The notes under the pieces: generated by a model | Seen by the model: only the letters and a program-made list of their open reading frames with translations | Databases searched by the model: none | What the model was told of the DNA's origin: nothing | Assembly: GCF_002080435.1 (NCBI RefSeq) | Contig: NZ_CP020538.1 | Location: 1,612,001 to 1,676,000 of the forward strand | Origin: Sphingobium herbicidovorans | GTDB lineage: Bacteria; Pseudomonadota; Alphaproteobacteria; Sphingomonadales; Sphingomonadaceae | Direction: 5' to 3' | Length of the DNA: 64,000 nucleotides | Shown here: piece by piece, positions 37,100 through 48,799 of the stretch | Numbering within the stretch: position 1 is the stretch's first letter | How the letters are laid out: each line of letters starts with the position of its first letter | Position numbers and translations under genes: made by a program

Positions 37100-37564
37100 A
37101 TGGCCATGTCCGGCCCGCCCTCTCATCGTCGTGGCCGTGGCCGCGCGCCGATGGCCGACATCAACGTCACGCCACTGGTCGATGTCATGCTGGTGTTGCT
37201 CATCATCTTCATGGTGACGGCCCCGCTGCTCGTCACCGGCGTTCCCGTGAACCTGCCCGAAACCCGCGCCAAGGGGCTGGATCAGGACCAGAAGCCGACC
37301 ATCGTCTCCATCGACCGCGACGGCGGCCTTTATATCGACGAAGCCGAAGTCAGCGACGCCGACCTGCCGGGCCGCCTGGCCGAAATCACCTCCGCCAATG
37401 CGGGCAAGGCGGAACCGCCGCAGATATTCCTGCGCGCCGACACCGGCCTCGACTATGGCCGGGTGATGCGGGTCATGGGCGAACTGAACCGCGCGGGCCT
37501 GAACAAGGTGGCGCTGGTCAGCACCGGGGGCAACGACGCCGCGCTCGGCGACGGTTCAGAATAG
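37100..37564 (+). CDS. tolR: Tol-Pal motor protein TolR
   Basis: A 154-residue protein with one N-terminal membrane helix carrying the proton-path aspartate (INVTPLVDVMLVLLIIFMV, D28) and a periplasmic ExbD-type domain (FLRADTGLDYGRVMRVMGEL). GGAGG is upstream of ATG 37100. It is separated from tolQ by 124 bp of repeat DNA, unusual for this operon. Confidence 0.94.
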   Translation: MAMSGPPSHRRGRGRAPMADINVTPLVDVMLVLLIIFMVTAPLLVTGVPVNLPETRAKGLDQDQKPTIVSIDRDGGLYIDEAEVSDADLPGRLAEITSANAGKAEPPQIFLRADTGLDYGRVMRVMGELNRAGLNKVALVSTGGNDAALGDGSE

Positions 37565-37581
37565 GGGCATAGGGTTCGGGC

Positions 37582-38511
37582 ATGGAACGCGCGGAGAAGA
37601 TCGGCCTTGGCGTGGCGAGCGCGGGACATGTCCTGCTGTTCGGCTTGCTGTCCGTCGGCTTTCTCGCCACCCCCAATCCCCTGAAACTGAACTCGCCGCC
37701 CATGGACGTCAGCCTGGTGGACGATGCCGCGCTCCAGTCCACCGCGCCCCAGGTCTCGCTCCAGCCCCCGCCGCCCAGCGTCGCGCCGGACGAAGGCCCG
37801 ACCGAGGATGCAGCGCCCGCGCCGGTCCCGGAGCCTGCTCCCGCACCTGAGCCGGAACCGACGCCAGCACCGCCGCCGCCAAAGCCTGCGCCTCCCAAAA
37901 AGGCGGAAAAGCCGACACCCGCCAAGCCCAAGCCCGCGCCGGCGAAAAAGGAAGTGGCGAAGGCCACGCCAAAGCCCAAGCCCGCCCCTGCAAAGCCCGC
38001 AGCCAAGCCCGCACCGTCAAAGGCGAAGCCCGCCGCCAAGCCCAAGGCGAATGCCCCTGCGCGCGCGTCCGGGCAGGGCAAGGCGGAAAAACCGAAAGGC
38101 TCGCTGCTCGGCAAGGATTTCCTGAAAGGCATCGACACCGAAGCCGACGCCCCGCGCAAGGCCGCGCCGCCGCCCGCCGCTGCCATGGGGCCCGCGCAAA
38201 AGGCCGCGCTCGACCGCCTGATCAGCGACCAGATCTACCGCCACCTGAAACTCCCCTCCGGCGCGGACGTCGAACTGCTGGTCGCCTTTCTTGAGGTAAG
38301 GCTCGACCGCAATGGCCGGGTGATCGGCAGGCCGGAGGTTCTCGATATACAGGGCAGGACCGCCAGCAACAGCCCGCAGGTTTCCATCTACAAGGAACGT
38401 GCAGTGCAGGCCGTGCTTCAGGCATCCCCTTTCCGGGGGTTGCCTGCCGAATATTATGACCAGTGGAACTGGCTCAAACCCCTCAGAGTCTATGCAAGGA
38501 AAGCGCGATGA
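37582..38511 (+). CDS. tolA: Tol-Pal coupling protein TolA
   Basis: A 309-residue protein. One N-terminal membrane helix (LGVASAGHVLLFGLLSVGFLA), a long proline/lysine/alanine-rich region (about 55-180, with repeated KPAP-type units) that can span the periplasm, and a C-terminal TonB/TolA-like domain (LDRNGRVIGRPEVLD, VLQASPFRGLPAEYY). It links the TolQR motor to Pal/TolB. Middle region is low complexity, so length varies widely in homologues. Confidence 0.9.
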   Translation: MERAEKIGLGVASAGHVLLFGLLSVGFLATPNPLKLNSPPMDVSLVDDAALQSTAPQVSLQPPPPSVAPDEGPTEDAAPAPVPEPAPAPEPEPTPAPPPPKPAPPKKAEKPTPAKPKPAPAKKEVAKATPKPKPAPAKPAAKPAPSKAKPAAKPKANAPARASGQGKAEKPKGSLLGKDFLKGIDTEADAPRKAAPPPAAAMGPAQKAALDRLISDQIYRHLKLPSGADVELLVAFLEVRLDRNGRVIGRPEVLDIQGRTASNSPQVSIYKERAVQAVLQASPFRGLPAEYYDQWNWLKPLRVYARKAR

Positions 38512-39830
38512 AACGCTTCGGAATAACCGCACTGCTTGCCCTTTGCGCAGCCTTTGCCCCCTCGGCACTCGCCCAGCTGTCTGTGGATGTGACGGGTGAG
38601 ATTGAGAGCAACCTGAAAATCGTCGTCCCCGCCCTGCCCGCGCAGGCGGAAGTTTCGACGCCGGCGGGCTCATCCACCGACCTTGGTCGCAAGATCGCCG
38701 AAGTCATCGCCACGGACCTTAAAGGCTCCGGCCTGTTCGATCCGTCCGGGCCCGGCGGCATCCCGACCATCGCTTTCCCCGAAGTCACCAACCCCGCCTA
38801 TGACAAATGGGGCGCCTATCAGGCGCTGGTGCAGGGCTTTGTCCGCACCACCGGCGGCGAAGCGGACATCACCGTCGGCTGTTACCTCTATGACGTCGCG
38901 CTGAAACAGGAACTGACCCGTCAGGGCTTCATCGTCGCGCCCCGCGACTGGCGGCGCGCCGCGCATAAATGCGCCGACGCCATCTACGCCCGCCTGTCGG
39001 GGGAAAGCCCCTTCTTCGACAGCCGCATCGCCTATATCGCGGAGAGCGGGCCCAAGGGGAACCGCACCAAGCGCCTCGCCATCATGGATAGCGATGGCGC
39101 GAACCACCGCTTCATCACCAACGGCCAGTCGATTGCGCTCACCCCGCGCTTCTCGCCCGACTACAAGTCGATCGTCTATGTCAGCTATCTGGGCAGCCGG
39201 GTGCGCATCTATGTCTATGACATCGGCAGCGGCCGTCAGCGGCTCGTCACCGAAAGCAACAATGCGACTTTCGCGCCGCGCTGGTCGCCCGATGGCCGCA
39301 ACATCCTCTTTTCCATGGCGGTCGCGGGCAATACCGACATCTACCGCGTGTCGGCGCAGGGTGGCCAGCCGGTCCGCCTCACCACCGCGCCGGGCATCGA
39401 CGTCGGCGGCAGCTATTCGCCCGATGGCGCACGCATCGTCTTTGAAAGCGACCGTTCCGGCAGCCAGCAAATCTACGTCATGAACGCCGACGGCTCCGGC
39501 CAGCGCCGCATCAGCCATGGCGGCGGCCGCTATGCCACGCCCGAATGGAGCCCGCGCGGCGACCTGATCGCCTTCACGAAGATTTCGGGCGACTTCAAGA
39601 TCGCCGTCATGACGCCGGACGGCGGCAATGAGCGCATATTGACCAGCGGCTGGCAGGATGAACAGCCGACCTGGTCGCCCAATGGCCGCGTCCTGCAATA
39701 TTTCCGCACCACGCCCGGTCGCAACGGCTCCAGCCAGGTCTGGCAGGTCGATCTTACCGGGGTCAACGAACGCCGCATCCCCACCCCGCTCAGCGGCTCG
39801 GACCCTGCCTGGGGTCCATTGCTGCCCTGA
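38508..39830 (+). CDS. tolB: Tol-Pal periplasmic protein TolB
   Basis: A 440-residue protein with a signal peptide (ALLALCAAFAPSALAQ), an N-terminal TolB domain (about 25-160), and a beta-propeller with repeated units such as SPDGARIVFESDRSGSQQIYV and WSPDGRNILFSM. It binds Pal and transmits TolA force. ATG 38508 overlaps the tolA stop by 4 bp. Confidence 0.95.
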   Translation: MKRFGITALLALCAAFAPSALAQLSVDVTGEIESNLKIVVPALPAQAEVSTPAGSSTDLGRKIAEVIATDLKGSGLFDPSGPGGIPTIAFPEVTNPAYDKWGAYQALVQGFVRTTGGEADITVGCYLYDVALKQELTRQGFIVAPRDWRRAAHKCADAIYARLSGESPFFDSRIAYIAESGPKGNRTKRLAIMDSDGANHRFITNGQSIALTPRFSPDYKSIVYVSYLGSRVRIYVYDIGSGRQRLVTESNNATFAPRWSPDGRNILFSMAVAGNTDIYRVSAQGGQPVRLTTAPGIDVGGSYSPDGARIVFESDRSGSQQIYVMNADGSGQRRISHGGGRYATPEWSPRGDLIAFTKISGDFKIAVMTPDGGNERILTSGWQDEQPTWSPNGRVLQYFRTTPGRNGSSQVWQVDLTGVNERRIPTPLSGSDPAWGPLLP

Positions 39831-39889
39831 CAGGGAACCACATCGTCGCGAAGGCGTAACGAACCCATACCTCTCTTAAGGAGACCGCC

Positions 39890-40405
39890 ATGAAACTCAC
39901 CCGCCCCCTTCTCATCGCAGGATGCGTCCTGGCCCTCGCCGCCTGCGGCAAGAAAGCGCCCAAGGATCTGCCTCCCCCGCCGCCCACCGACACCAGCGCC
40001 CAGACCGGGACCGACATTGGCGGGACCAGTGGTGTGGTGAAGGGCAGCCAGCAGGATTTCGTCGCCTCCGTCTCGTCCGACCGCATCTTCTTCGACACCG
40101 ACCAATATGATGTCGACATGCAGGACCAGCAGACATTGCAGAGCCAGGCCGCCTGGTTGCAGCAGAACCCCAATGTCCGCGTCACGATCGAAGGCCATGC
40201 CGACGAACGCGGCACCCGCGACTACAACATCGCCCTGGGCGAACGCCGCGCCAACGCCGCGAAAAACTATCTCGCATCGCTCGGCATCGATCCCAGCCGC
40301 ATCAATACCGTCAGCTATGGCAAGGAACGCCCCGCCGCGCTGGGTTCCGACGAAGCCTCCTGGGCGCAGAACCGCCGCGCGGTGACCGTCACCGTTCAAT
40401 ATTGA
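39890..40405 (+). CDS. pal: Peptidoglycan-associated lipoprotein Pal
   Basis: A 171-residue outer-membrane lipoprotein. The lipobox ALAAC gives lipidated Cys19; a short linker precedes the OmpA-like domain with [16 protein letters not shown] and [13 protein letters not shown], which binds diaminopimelate in peptidoglycan. AAGGAG lies before ATG 39890. Last gene of the tol operon, followed by a terminator at 40461-40487. No ybgF/cpoB gene follows here. Confidence 0.96.
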   Translation: MKLTRPLLIAGCVLALAACGKKAPKDLPPPPPTDTSAQTGTDIGGTSGVVKGSQQDFVASVSSDRIFFDTDQYDVDMQDQQTLQSQAAWLQQNPNVRVTIEGHADERGTRDYNIALGERRANAAKNYLASLGIDPSRINTVSYGKERPAALGSDEASWAQNRRAVTVTVQY

Positions 40406-40460
40406 TCGCTCTTCGGGCGGGCGGCTCGCCTGCCCCAGGGGTGCGATGAACTCTGGGAAT

Positions 40461-40487
40461 ATCCCGCCGGCGCAGGATCGGCGGGAT
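40461..40487 (+). terminator. Terminator after the tol-pal operon
   Basis: Perfect 9-bp stem ATCCCGCCG / CGGCGGGAT with a 9-base loop, followed by TTCCTTT, 56 bp after pal. Confidence 0.65.
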
Positions 40488-40547
40488 TTCCTTTGCCTTC
40501 AAGCGGTCCGGAAGGGGCGACCGCTCACCAAAGGCGCACGCAAGCGC

Positions 40548-40997
40548 TCAGCACCGCTGGCGGCGCTCGGCGATTCGGCGACCGAACAGTTCCAACAGGT
40601 TCGCCGTAATCTCGATGGCGGCATCGGGCACCCCGTCCAGCAGTTCGCGCCGCAAGCCATCAAGCCGTTCCTCGATCAGCCCGGCCAGCTCCTTGCCCGC
40701 CGCAGTAAAGCGGATGGTATTGGATCGCTTGTCATCGGGATTGGGCACGCGCTCCACCAGCGCCATCGCCTCCAACTGATCCAGCGTCCTGACCAGCGAC
40801 GGCTGGGTGATCCCAAGCAGCTGCGCCAGATCCGCCTGCCGCGCCTCGGCGCCCAGCCGATCCAGATGCACAAGGCACCAGCCCGCGCTATTGGATACCC
40901 GAAATTCCGCCAACGCCTCATCAGCCAGCGCCCGCCAGCTACGCGCCAACAAAGGCAACTTCCGCGCCAGCGCGCGCTCCATCTCCAATCGTGACAT
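40548..40997 (-). CDS. MarR-family transcriptional regulator
   Basis: A 149-residue winged-helix regulator. QADLAQLLGITQPSLVRTLDQLEAMALVERVPNPDDKRSNTI, given here in part, holds the recognition helix and the beta wing (DDKRSN) typical of MarR. It is likely a dimer controlling itself through the palindrome at 41001-41020, 3 bp beyond its start. No efflux or detoxification gene is divergent to it, unlike many MarR loci. Ligand unknown. Confidence 0.9.
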   Translation of the reverse strand: MSRLEMERALARKLPLLARSWRALADEALAEFRVSNSAGWCLVHLDRLGAEARQADLAQLLGITQPSLVRTLDQLEAMALVERVPNPDDKRSNTIRFTAAGKELAGLIEERLDGLRRELLDGVPDAAIEITANLLELFGRRIAERRQRC

Positions 40998-41000
40998 CTA

Positions 41001-41020
41001 ATTTAGGTAGCTAACTAAAT
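41001..41020. promoter_or_regulatory. MarR-type operator palindrome
   Basis: ATTTAGGTAGCTAACTAAAT: a 20-bp palindrome with one mismatched pair, directly before the MarR-family gene start. Size and TAG-CTA symmetry fit MarR operators; binding would cover the ribosome site and silence the gene. Confidence 0.65.
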
Positions 41021-41072
41021 GATGAGCGTCAATAATATGCGATCTTCCCGCTATTTCATTCACGCATTCAAA

Positions 41073-41099
41073 TTCCGGGAGCTCCAAAAACCCCCGGAA
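41073..41099 (-). terminator. Possible terminator reading leftward
   Basis: Stem TTCCGGG / CCCGGAA (7 bp) 10 bp after the stop of the small minus-strand gene; a TTTG follows. Moderate. Confidence 0.45.
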
Positions 41100-41109
41100 A
41101 TTCTCAATA

Positions 41110-41412
41110 TCAGGCCCGCTTCGTCCCGGAAAACCCGGCCGCCCCAAACGCGCCCAGCTGCATCGTGCCGCTGATGCTGTCGCCGCTCACCTCGGCCTCG
41201 CAATCCATCGTCACCGGCATCGGCATTGTCATGTTCATCTTCCAGGTCAGCTTGTTGCCATCGACCTTACCTTCAGCGACGTCGAGCGAACCCATCATCC
41301 CGGCGAAAGTCCCATGGAAGCTGTCTCCTGAACTGATGACGGTCAGCACGCCCTTCTGCTCTCCCAGCGGCGTCTTCGCCACGCAATCATAGGCTCCATC
41401 GACTGCTGCCAT
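41110..41412 (-). CDS. Small conserved-looking protein of unknown function
   Basis: A 100-residue protein starting MAAVDGAYDCVAKTPLGEQ at ATG 41412, chosen because AAAGGAG lies 7 bases upstream; the ATG at 41418 is too close. Predicted beta-rich with repeated strands (VLTVISSGDSFHGTF, KLTWKMNMTMPMPVTMDCEAEV), like small lipocalin/OB barrels. No signal peptide. Its start is 22 bp after the M16 peptidase stop, so co-transcription is possible. Function not recognised. Confidence 0.7.
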   Translation of the reverse strand: MAAVDGAYDCVAKTPLGEQKGVLTVISSGDSFHGTFAGMMGSLDVAEGKVDGNKLTWKMNMTMPMPVTMDCEAEVSGDSISGTMQLGAFGAAGFSGTKRA

Positions 41413-41434
41413 ATTCATTCTCCTTTGCGGCCCT

Positions 41435-44296
41435 TTAGTCGGCCAATGTTCCCATCTCGACCGGCAGGCCCACGGCGTCAAGCTGCGGCCGCACCAGTTT
41501 CGCGTCGCCCACGACCACCCAGATCAGCCGGTCTGGATTGATCGCCTCCCGCGCGGCCTTGTCCAGGTCGGCCGCGGTCATCGCCCGGTAGATCGCGGGC
41601 AGCTTTTCATAGAAGTCGTCCGGCCGTTCCAGCAGTCGATTGCGCATCATCGCGCCCAGCAGATCCGACGATGTTTCGAAGCTGCCGGGCAGCGACAGGA
41701 TCTGGCTGTTGATTGTCTGGTTGCGTTCGGCCTCGCTCGTCCCCTTGCTCGTCAGAAAGTCGGCGATGTCCTGCCGCGCCGCAATGATCGATGCCCCCGT
41801 CTTGTCCGTCTGCACCGGCGCATAGACCAGAAGCGGCATCGTTTCCTTGACGCCGGGCAGGGTGCTTCCGGCGGAATAGGCCCACCCCTTTGTCTCGCGC
41901 AGGTCCATGATCAGACGCGATGTCGAACTGCCGCCGAGCACCTCATTCGCCGTGATCAGAGTCACCGGATTGTCGATGCCGCGCTTGTTGGTCAGCAGCC
42001 CGGCGAGGATCATCGACTGCGGGCTCTGCGGCTTATCGACCAATATGATCCGCGACGGCCGCATCATCCGGTCCATGCGGAACAGCTTGGTCCCCTTCGC
42101 GACATTCGGCGCTTTCCAGTCGCCAAACCGCTTTTCAAGCAGCGGCATGATCTCGGCCAGTTCCGTGTCGCCCGCCACGAAGATGGTGGCATTGTCGGGC
42201 CGCAGCCATCTGTCATGGAAGGCGACAAGGTCAGCGCGCGTCACCGCCTTGACTCCGCTTTCCGTGCCCGACCCGGTGAAGGGAATGCCATAGGGATGCG
42301 CCTGCCCGTAAAGCAGCGGCGGCAACAGGCGCTGCGCGATCGGCATGGGCGCAGTCTTTTCAGCGGCAATCCGGGTCAGCACCTGCCCACGCAGCCGTTC
42401 CACCTCCTGCGGGGCAAAGGCCGGGTTGCGAATGACATCCGCCAGCAGCCTCAGCGAAGCGTCAAGATTGGGCTTCAACGCATAGAGGCCGACGCTGCTC
42501 GTATCCATGCCGTTGCCCGCGCTGATCGATGCGCCCAGCCGCTCCTGCTCCTCGGCAATCTGGATCGAGTTGCGCGTCGTCGTCCCTTCGTCCAGCAGCG
42601 CAGTGGTCAGTCCTGCGGTGCCGAGCTTCGCCTTGTCGTCGGCGGCGTTGCCCGCATCGAATGACACCGACACCCGTATCACGGGCACCGTCGCCCGCCG
42701 CGCGAACACCACTGGAATGCCGTTCGTCAGCTTCGCATGCTCGACCTTCGGGAATTCCAGATCCTTGACCGGCTCGATGGCAGGCGCGGCGATACTCGTC
42801 GGCGCAGGCGGTGTCGCCGCCGCAGGCGCGGGCTTTTGAGGATCGCGGAAATAAGCGGGGCGATGCGTCGCATTGCCTGCCAGCGCATTATCTTCCGGGG
42901 ACCGCTCGCCGGGCGCAACCGTCAATCGAAACACCGGCCGCCCCAACCATTTGCGAGCGGCTGCGCTCACCGATTGCGGCGTTGCAGCTGCGTAAAGAGC
43001 AAGGTCCTTCTTATATTTCCCCGGATCGTTGGAATAGACCGCTCCTTCGGCCAGCGTCACCGCTTTGCCGCTGAACCCGCCTACCTTTTCCAAGCCGCCG
43101 ATGGTGCCGGAAAGCTGCCGCGTCGCCGCCCGCTGAACCTCATCGCTCGTAGGTCCCTTGGCCAGATAGTCGGCAAGCAGCTGGTCCAGCCGCTTGCCCA
43201 CCGCTGCGGCATCCTGACCGGGCTTAACGTCCACCGTGATCTCCGCGATGGACAGCTTTTCAAAGGGCTGGACGTTCGCCTTGACGGCGACCGCGACCTT
43301 TTCGCCACGCACGAGGATGTTATCCAGGCGAGAGGATTTGAGCCCGCCAAATACCGACATTGCGAGGTCGAGCTGCGGCAGGTCCGCCGAATTGACGCCA
43401 GGGACGATCCAGTTGCGATAGAGCCGCGTGGCCGCGACATTGTCGTGCATCACCTTTTCGACGTCCTGCGGAAGGGTGGGGACAGTCGCATCCACATCCT
43501 TGGGCGCCGGGCCGGAGGGAATGTCGCCAAACCATTTTTCCACCTTGGCGCGAGCAGTGGGCGCATCAATGTCCCCGGCCAGCACCAGTACGGCGTTGTT
43601 CGGGCCGTAGTGCGTCTTGAACCAGTTCTGCACATCGGCAAGGCTGGCCGCGTTCAGATCTGCCATCGAGCCGATCGTCGAATGGCGATAGGGGTGCCCC
43701 TCCGGCAGCATGGCGGCCAGCTGAGCATATTCGACAAGGCCATAGGGCTCATTCTCGCCCATCCGCTTCTCGTTCTGGACGACCCCCCGCTGCGTATCCA
43801 GCTTGGCCTGCGTGACAGCGCCCAGCAGATGGCCCATGCGGTCCGCTTCCAGAAACAAGGCCCGGTCGAGCGCGCCTGTCGGCACCGTCTCGAAATAATT
43901 GGTTCGATCAAACCAGGTCGTGCCATTCCAATCTGTCGCGCCGATATCCTCCAGACGACCGAAAAACGGCCCGTCCGCATTTTCCGAACCGTAGAACATC
44001 AGATGTTCGAACAGATGCGCAAAGCCGGTCTTGCCCTTGGGTTCAAACCGCGACCCAACATGATACCAGACCGACACCGCGACCACCGGCGCCTTGCGAT
44101 CGGTATGAACGATAACGCGCAGCCCGTTTTTGAGCGTGAACTGTTCATAGGGAATATCGACTGCCTCAACGAGGCTGGAAAGCGGCGCGGGCGAGGCCGC
44201 GACAGGCGCGGAGACCGCTTGCGTCATCGGAGCGAGCGCCAGCGAGGAAAGGCCAAGCGCCAGCATCAGCCGCCGCGAAAGGGGAAAAAACGTCAT
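41435..44296 (-). CDS. M16-family (pitrilysin) zinc peptidase, two-domain
   Basis: A 953-residue exported peptidase. Signal peptide LMLALGLSSLALAPMTQAVSA. The first M16 unit has the inverted zinc motif HLFEH (H94, E97, H98) and a downstream glutamate region (RGVVQNEKRMGENEP); the second unit (from about 500) lacks HxxEH and is the usual inactive partner, with TAGLTTALLDEGT. A proline/alanine linker joins them. Periplasmic peptide degradation is expected. Divergent from the M28 peptidase gene. Confidence 0.92.
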   Translation of the reverse strand: MTFFPLSRRLMLALGLSSLALAPMTQAVSAPVAASPAPLSSLVEAVDIPYEQFTLKNGLRVIVHTDRKAPVVAVSVWYHVGSRFEPKGKTGFAHLFEHLMFYGSENADGPFFGRLEDIGATDWNGTTWFDRTNYFETVPTGALDRALFLEADRMGHLLGAVTQAKLDTQRGVVQNEKRMGENEPYGLVEYAQLAAMLPEGHPYRHSTIGSMADLNAASLADVQNWFKTHYGPNNAVLVLAGDIDAPTARAKVEKWFGDIPSGPAPKDVDATVPTLPQDVEKVMHDNVAATRLYRNWIVPGVNSADLPQLDLAMSVFGGLKSSRLDNILVRGEKVAVAVKANVQPFEKLSIAEITVDVKPGQDAAAVGKRLDQLLADYLAKGPTSDEVQRAATRQLSGTIGGLEKVGGFSGKAVTLAEGAVYSNDPGKYKKDLALYAAATPQSVSAAARKWLGRPVFRLTVAPGERSPEDNALAGNATHRPAYFRDPQKPAPAAATPPAPTSIAAPAIEPVKDLEFPKVEHAKLTNGIPVVFARRATVPVIRVSVSFDAGNAADDKAKLGTAGLTTALLDEGTTTRNSIQIAEEQERLGASISAGNGMDTSSVGLYALKPNLDASLRLLADVIRNPAFAPQEVERLRGQVLTRIAAEKTAPMPIAQRLLPPLLYGQAHPYGIPFTGSGTESGVKAVTRADLVAFHDRWLRPDNATIFVAGDTELAEIMPLLEKRFGDWKAPNVAKGTKLFRMDRMMRPSRIILVDKPQSPQSMILAGLLTNKRGIDNPVTLITANEVLGGSSTSRLIMDLRETKGWAYSAGSTLPGVKETMPLLVYAPVQTDKTGASIIAARQDIADFLTSKGTSEAERNQTINSQILSLPGSFETSSDLLGAMMRNRLLERPDDFYEKLPAIYRAMTAADLDKAAREAINPDRLIWVVVGDAKLVRPQLDAVGLPVEMGTLAD

Positions 44297-44446
44297 GAGC
44301 GCCTCATGAAATCAAGGGCATGCGGCCGCACGCCAAGCACGGGTGCAGCATAGCGAGGCGAGTTAGCGGCGCAATACGCATTCCGCTGGACAGGGGTGCA
44401 ACGCACGATAACGTCATGTTTCAATCATGGAGAGGGTTCACCGCTG

Positions 44447-46081
44447 ATGCGCCTCGACCGCCGGTTTTTTCTGGTTTGTTCATTCTTTTTCCTGATCCCC
44501 GGCCCCGCGCCTGCAGCGCAGGGTTCGCCTGCGGAAATCTCCTCTGACGAGATCCGCGCGGATATTGGCTTCCTCTCGGACGATTTGCTGGAAGGACGGG
44601 ATGCGGGCACGCGCGGTTACGATCTTGCCGCGCGCTATGTTGCTGCACGCTTCGAAGCGCTCGGCCTGCGGCAGGCGGTGCGAGATAGCTGGTATCAGTC
44701 GGTGCCGCTTGTCGTCACGGAGTTGGACAAGCGGATGACGTCATCGCTTACCATTGGCGGCAGGCGGTTCGAAAATGGCGGCGACATCATCATCAGCGCC
44801 TTTGGCACCGAGCCTCGTCAAACCGTAGAGGCGCAGGCCGTGTTTGTCGGTTTCGGAGTGGCGTCAGCGCGCGAGAAGATCGACGATTATGCGGGTCTCG
44901 ATCTGAAGGGGAAATTCGCGGTCGCCCTGTCCGGCGCGCCCGCCGGCTTGCCGAGCGAGATCGCCGCGCATCTGGCCGCCGAAAAGGCGGCAGCAGCGCA
45001 AGCCGCAGGCGCCATCGGACTCATCACCATCCCTAGTGAAAGCCTGCTGACGCGCACACCCTGGGCCAGATTGCGCGACCGCGCCACGGGACCGGCCGTC
45101 GGTTGGGTGGGAGCAGATGGCCGCAGCTTCAGCCGCACACCGGGCATCGTCGCGACCGCTTATGCCACCGCCACCGCCGCCGATGCTTTGCTGGCCGGAA
45201 GCGGCGCGTCACTGGCCGCAATCCGCAAGCAGGCGGCAAAGCGCAGGCCGCTGCGGGGCTTCCCGCTTCGCCCGATCGTCAGGCTGGAACGTAACGCCGC
45301 AGTCAGCACGGCAGCCAGTTCCAATGTGCTGGCGATGTTGCAGGGATCGGACCCGCAACTGGCGGACGAATATGTTCTGCTGATGGCGCATCTCGATCAT
45401 CTAGGCATGCGCAAGGACGCCAAGGGGCTTCCCAGGATTTACAATGGCGCAATGGATAACGCGGCTGGCGTCGCGACCATGCTGGCGGTGGCCAAGGCCT
45501 TCGCACAAGACGGACGGCGACCGCGCCGATCGATCCTGTTCGCGGCCGTCACCGCCGAGGAAGACGGGCTGATAGGGTCGCAGTTCCTGGCGAAGCATCC
45601 GGTGACGCCGCCTGGCGGACGGGTGGTGGCAGTCATCAATCTGGACATGCCCATCCTGACTTATGATTTCCAGGACTTGATCGCCTTTGGCGCTGAACAT
45701 TCAACCTTGGGGCCGATTGTCCAACGGGCGGCAGAGGCGTCGGGCATCGCACTATCGCCTGACCCGTTGCCGGACGAGGGGCTGTTCACCCGGTCGGATC
45801 ATTATCGCTTCGTCCAGGAAGGTATCCCCGCCGTCTTCCTGATGACCGGCTTTGGCGGTTCGGGAAGGCAGGAGTTCCAGAAGTTCCTGAAAACCGATTA
45901 TCATCAGCCGTCTGACCGGATAAACCTGCCCTTCCATTGGAACGCGGCGACCAGGTTCGCATACGTAAATTACGCCATTGCGCGGGACGTCGCCAATGCC
46001 GATCATGCACCCCAATGGTATTCAGGCGATTTTTTCGGGGATGAATTTGCGCCCGAAGCGCAAAAGGCGACGAAACGATGA
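44447..46081 (+). CDS. M28-family zinc aminopeptidase, exported
   Basis: A 544-residue protein with a signal peptide (FFLVCSFFFLIPGPAPAA) and a PA-domain insertion (about 130-270). The M28 core ligands are in LLMAHLDHLG, GAMDNAAGVATML, VTAEEDGLIGSQF, VINLDMP and RSDHYRF, which give the two-zinc site. Start ATG 44447; the upstream ATG in frame would place 17 residues before the signal peptide. Probably a periplasmic aminopeptidase. Divergent from the M16 gene by 150 bp. Confidence 0.9.
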   Translation: MRLDRRFFLVCSFFFLIPGPAPAAQGSPAEISSDEIRADIGFLSDDLLEGRDAGTRGYDLAARYVAARFEALGLRQAVRDSWYQSVPLVVTELDKRMTSSLTIGGRRFENGGDIIISAFGTEPRQTVEAQAVFVGFGVASAREKIDDYAGLDLKGKFAVALSGAPAGLPSEIAAHLAAEKAAAAQAAGAIGLITIPSESLLTRTPWARLRDRATGPAVGWVGADGRSFSRTPGIVATAYATATAADALLAGSGASLAAIRKQAAKRRPLRGFPLRPIVRLERNAAVSTAASSNVLAMLQGSDPQLADEYVLLMAHLDHLGMRKDAKGLPRIYNGAMDNAAGVATMLAVAKAFAQDGRRPRRSILFAAVTAEEDGLIGSQFLAKHPVTPPGGRVVAVINLDMPILTYDFQDLIAFGAEHSTLGPIVQRAAEASGIALSPDPLPDEGLFTRSDHYRFVQEGIPAVFLMTGFGGSGRQEFQKFLKTDYHQPSDRINLPFHWNAATRFAYVNYAIARDVANADHAPQWYSGDFFGDEFAPEAQKATKR

Positions 46082-46168
46082 GCATAGACTGAAGCATATT
46101 GGATGCGCCCCTTGTGTGGCTTTTCAGCAACACTACATGGCTGGCATGTTTGAGCCCGTGAGGATGAC

Positions 46169-48748
<2,580 letters not shown>

Positions 48749-48756
48749 CAAGAAAA

Positions 48757-48779
48757 GGGCGGCAGTACGACTGCCGCCC
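48757..48779. terminator. Strong bidirectional terminator between clpB and the receptor gene
   Basis: Perfect 10-bp stem GGGCGGCAGT / ACTGCCGCCC with a 3-base loop. On the minus strand it is followed by TTTTCTT, ending the TonB-dependent receptor transcript; it also follows clpB by 8 bp. Confidence 0.8.
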
Positions 48780-48799
48780 CATTATGCGTCACCTGAGTG

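Noticed and set aside
42737..44353. 538-codon plus-strand frame opposite the M16 peptidase
   Set aside because: Antisense shadow; no domain, and the M16 frame has a signal peptide and zinc motif.
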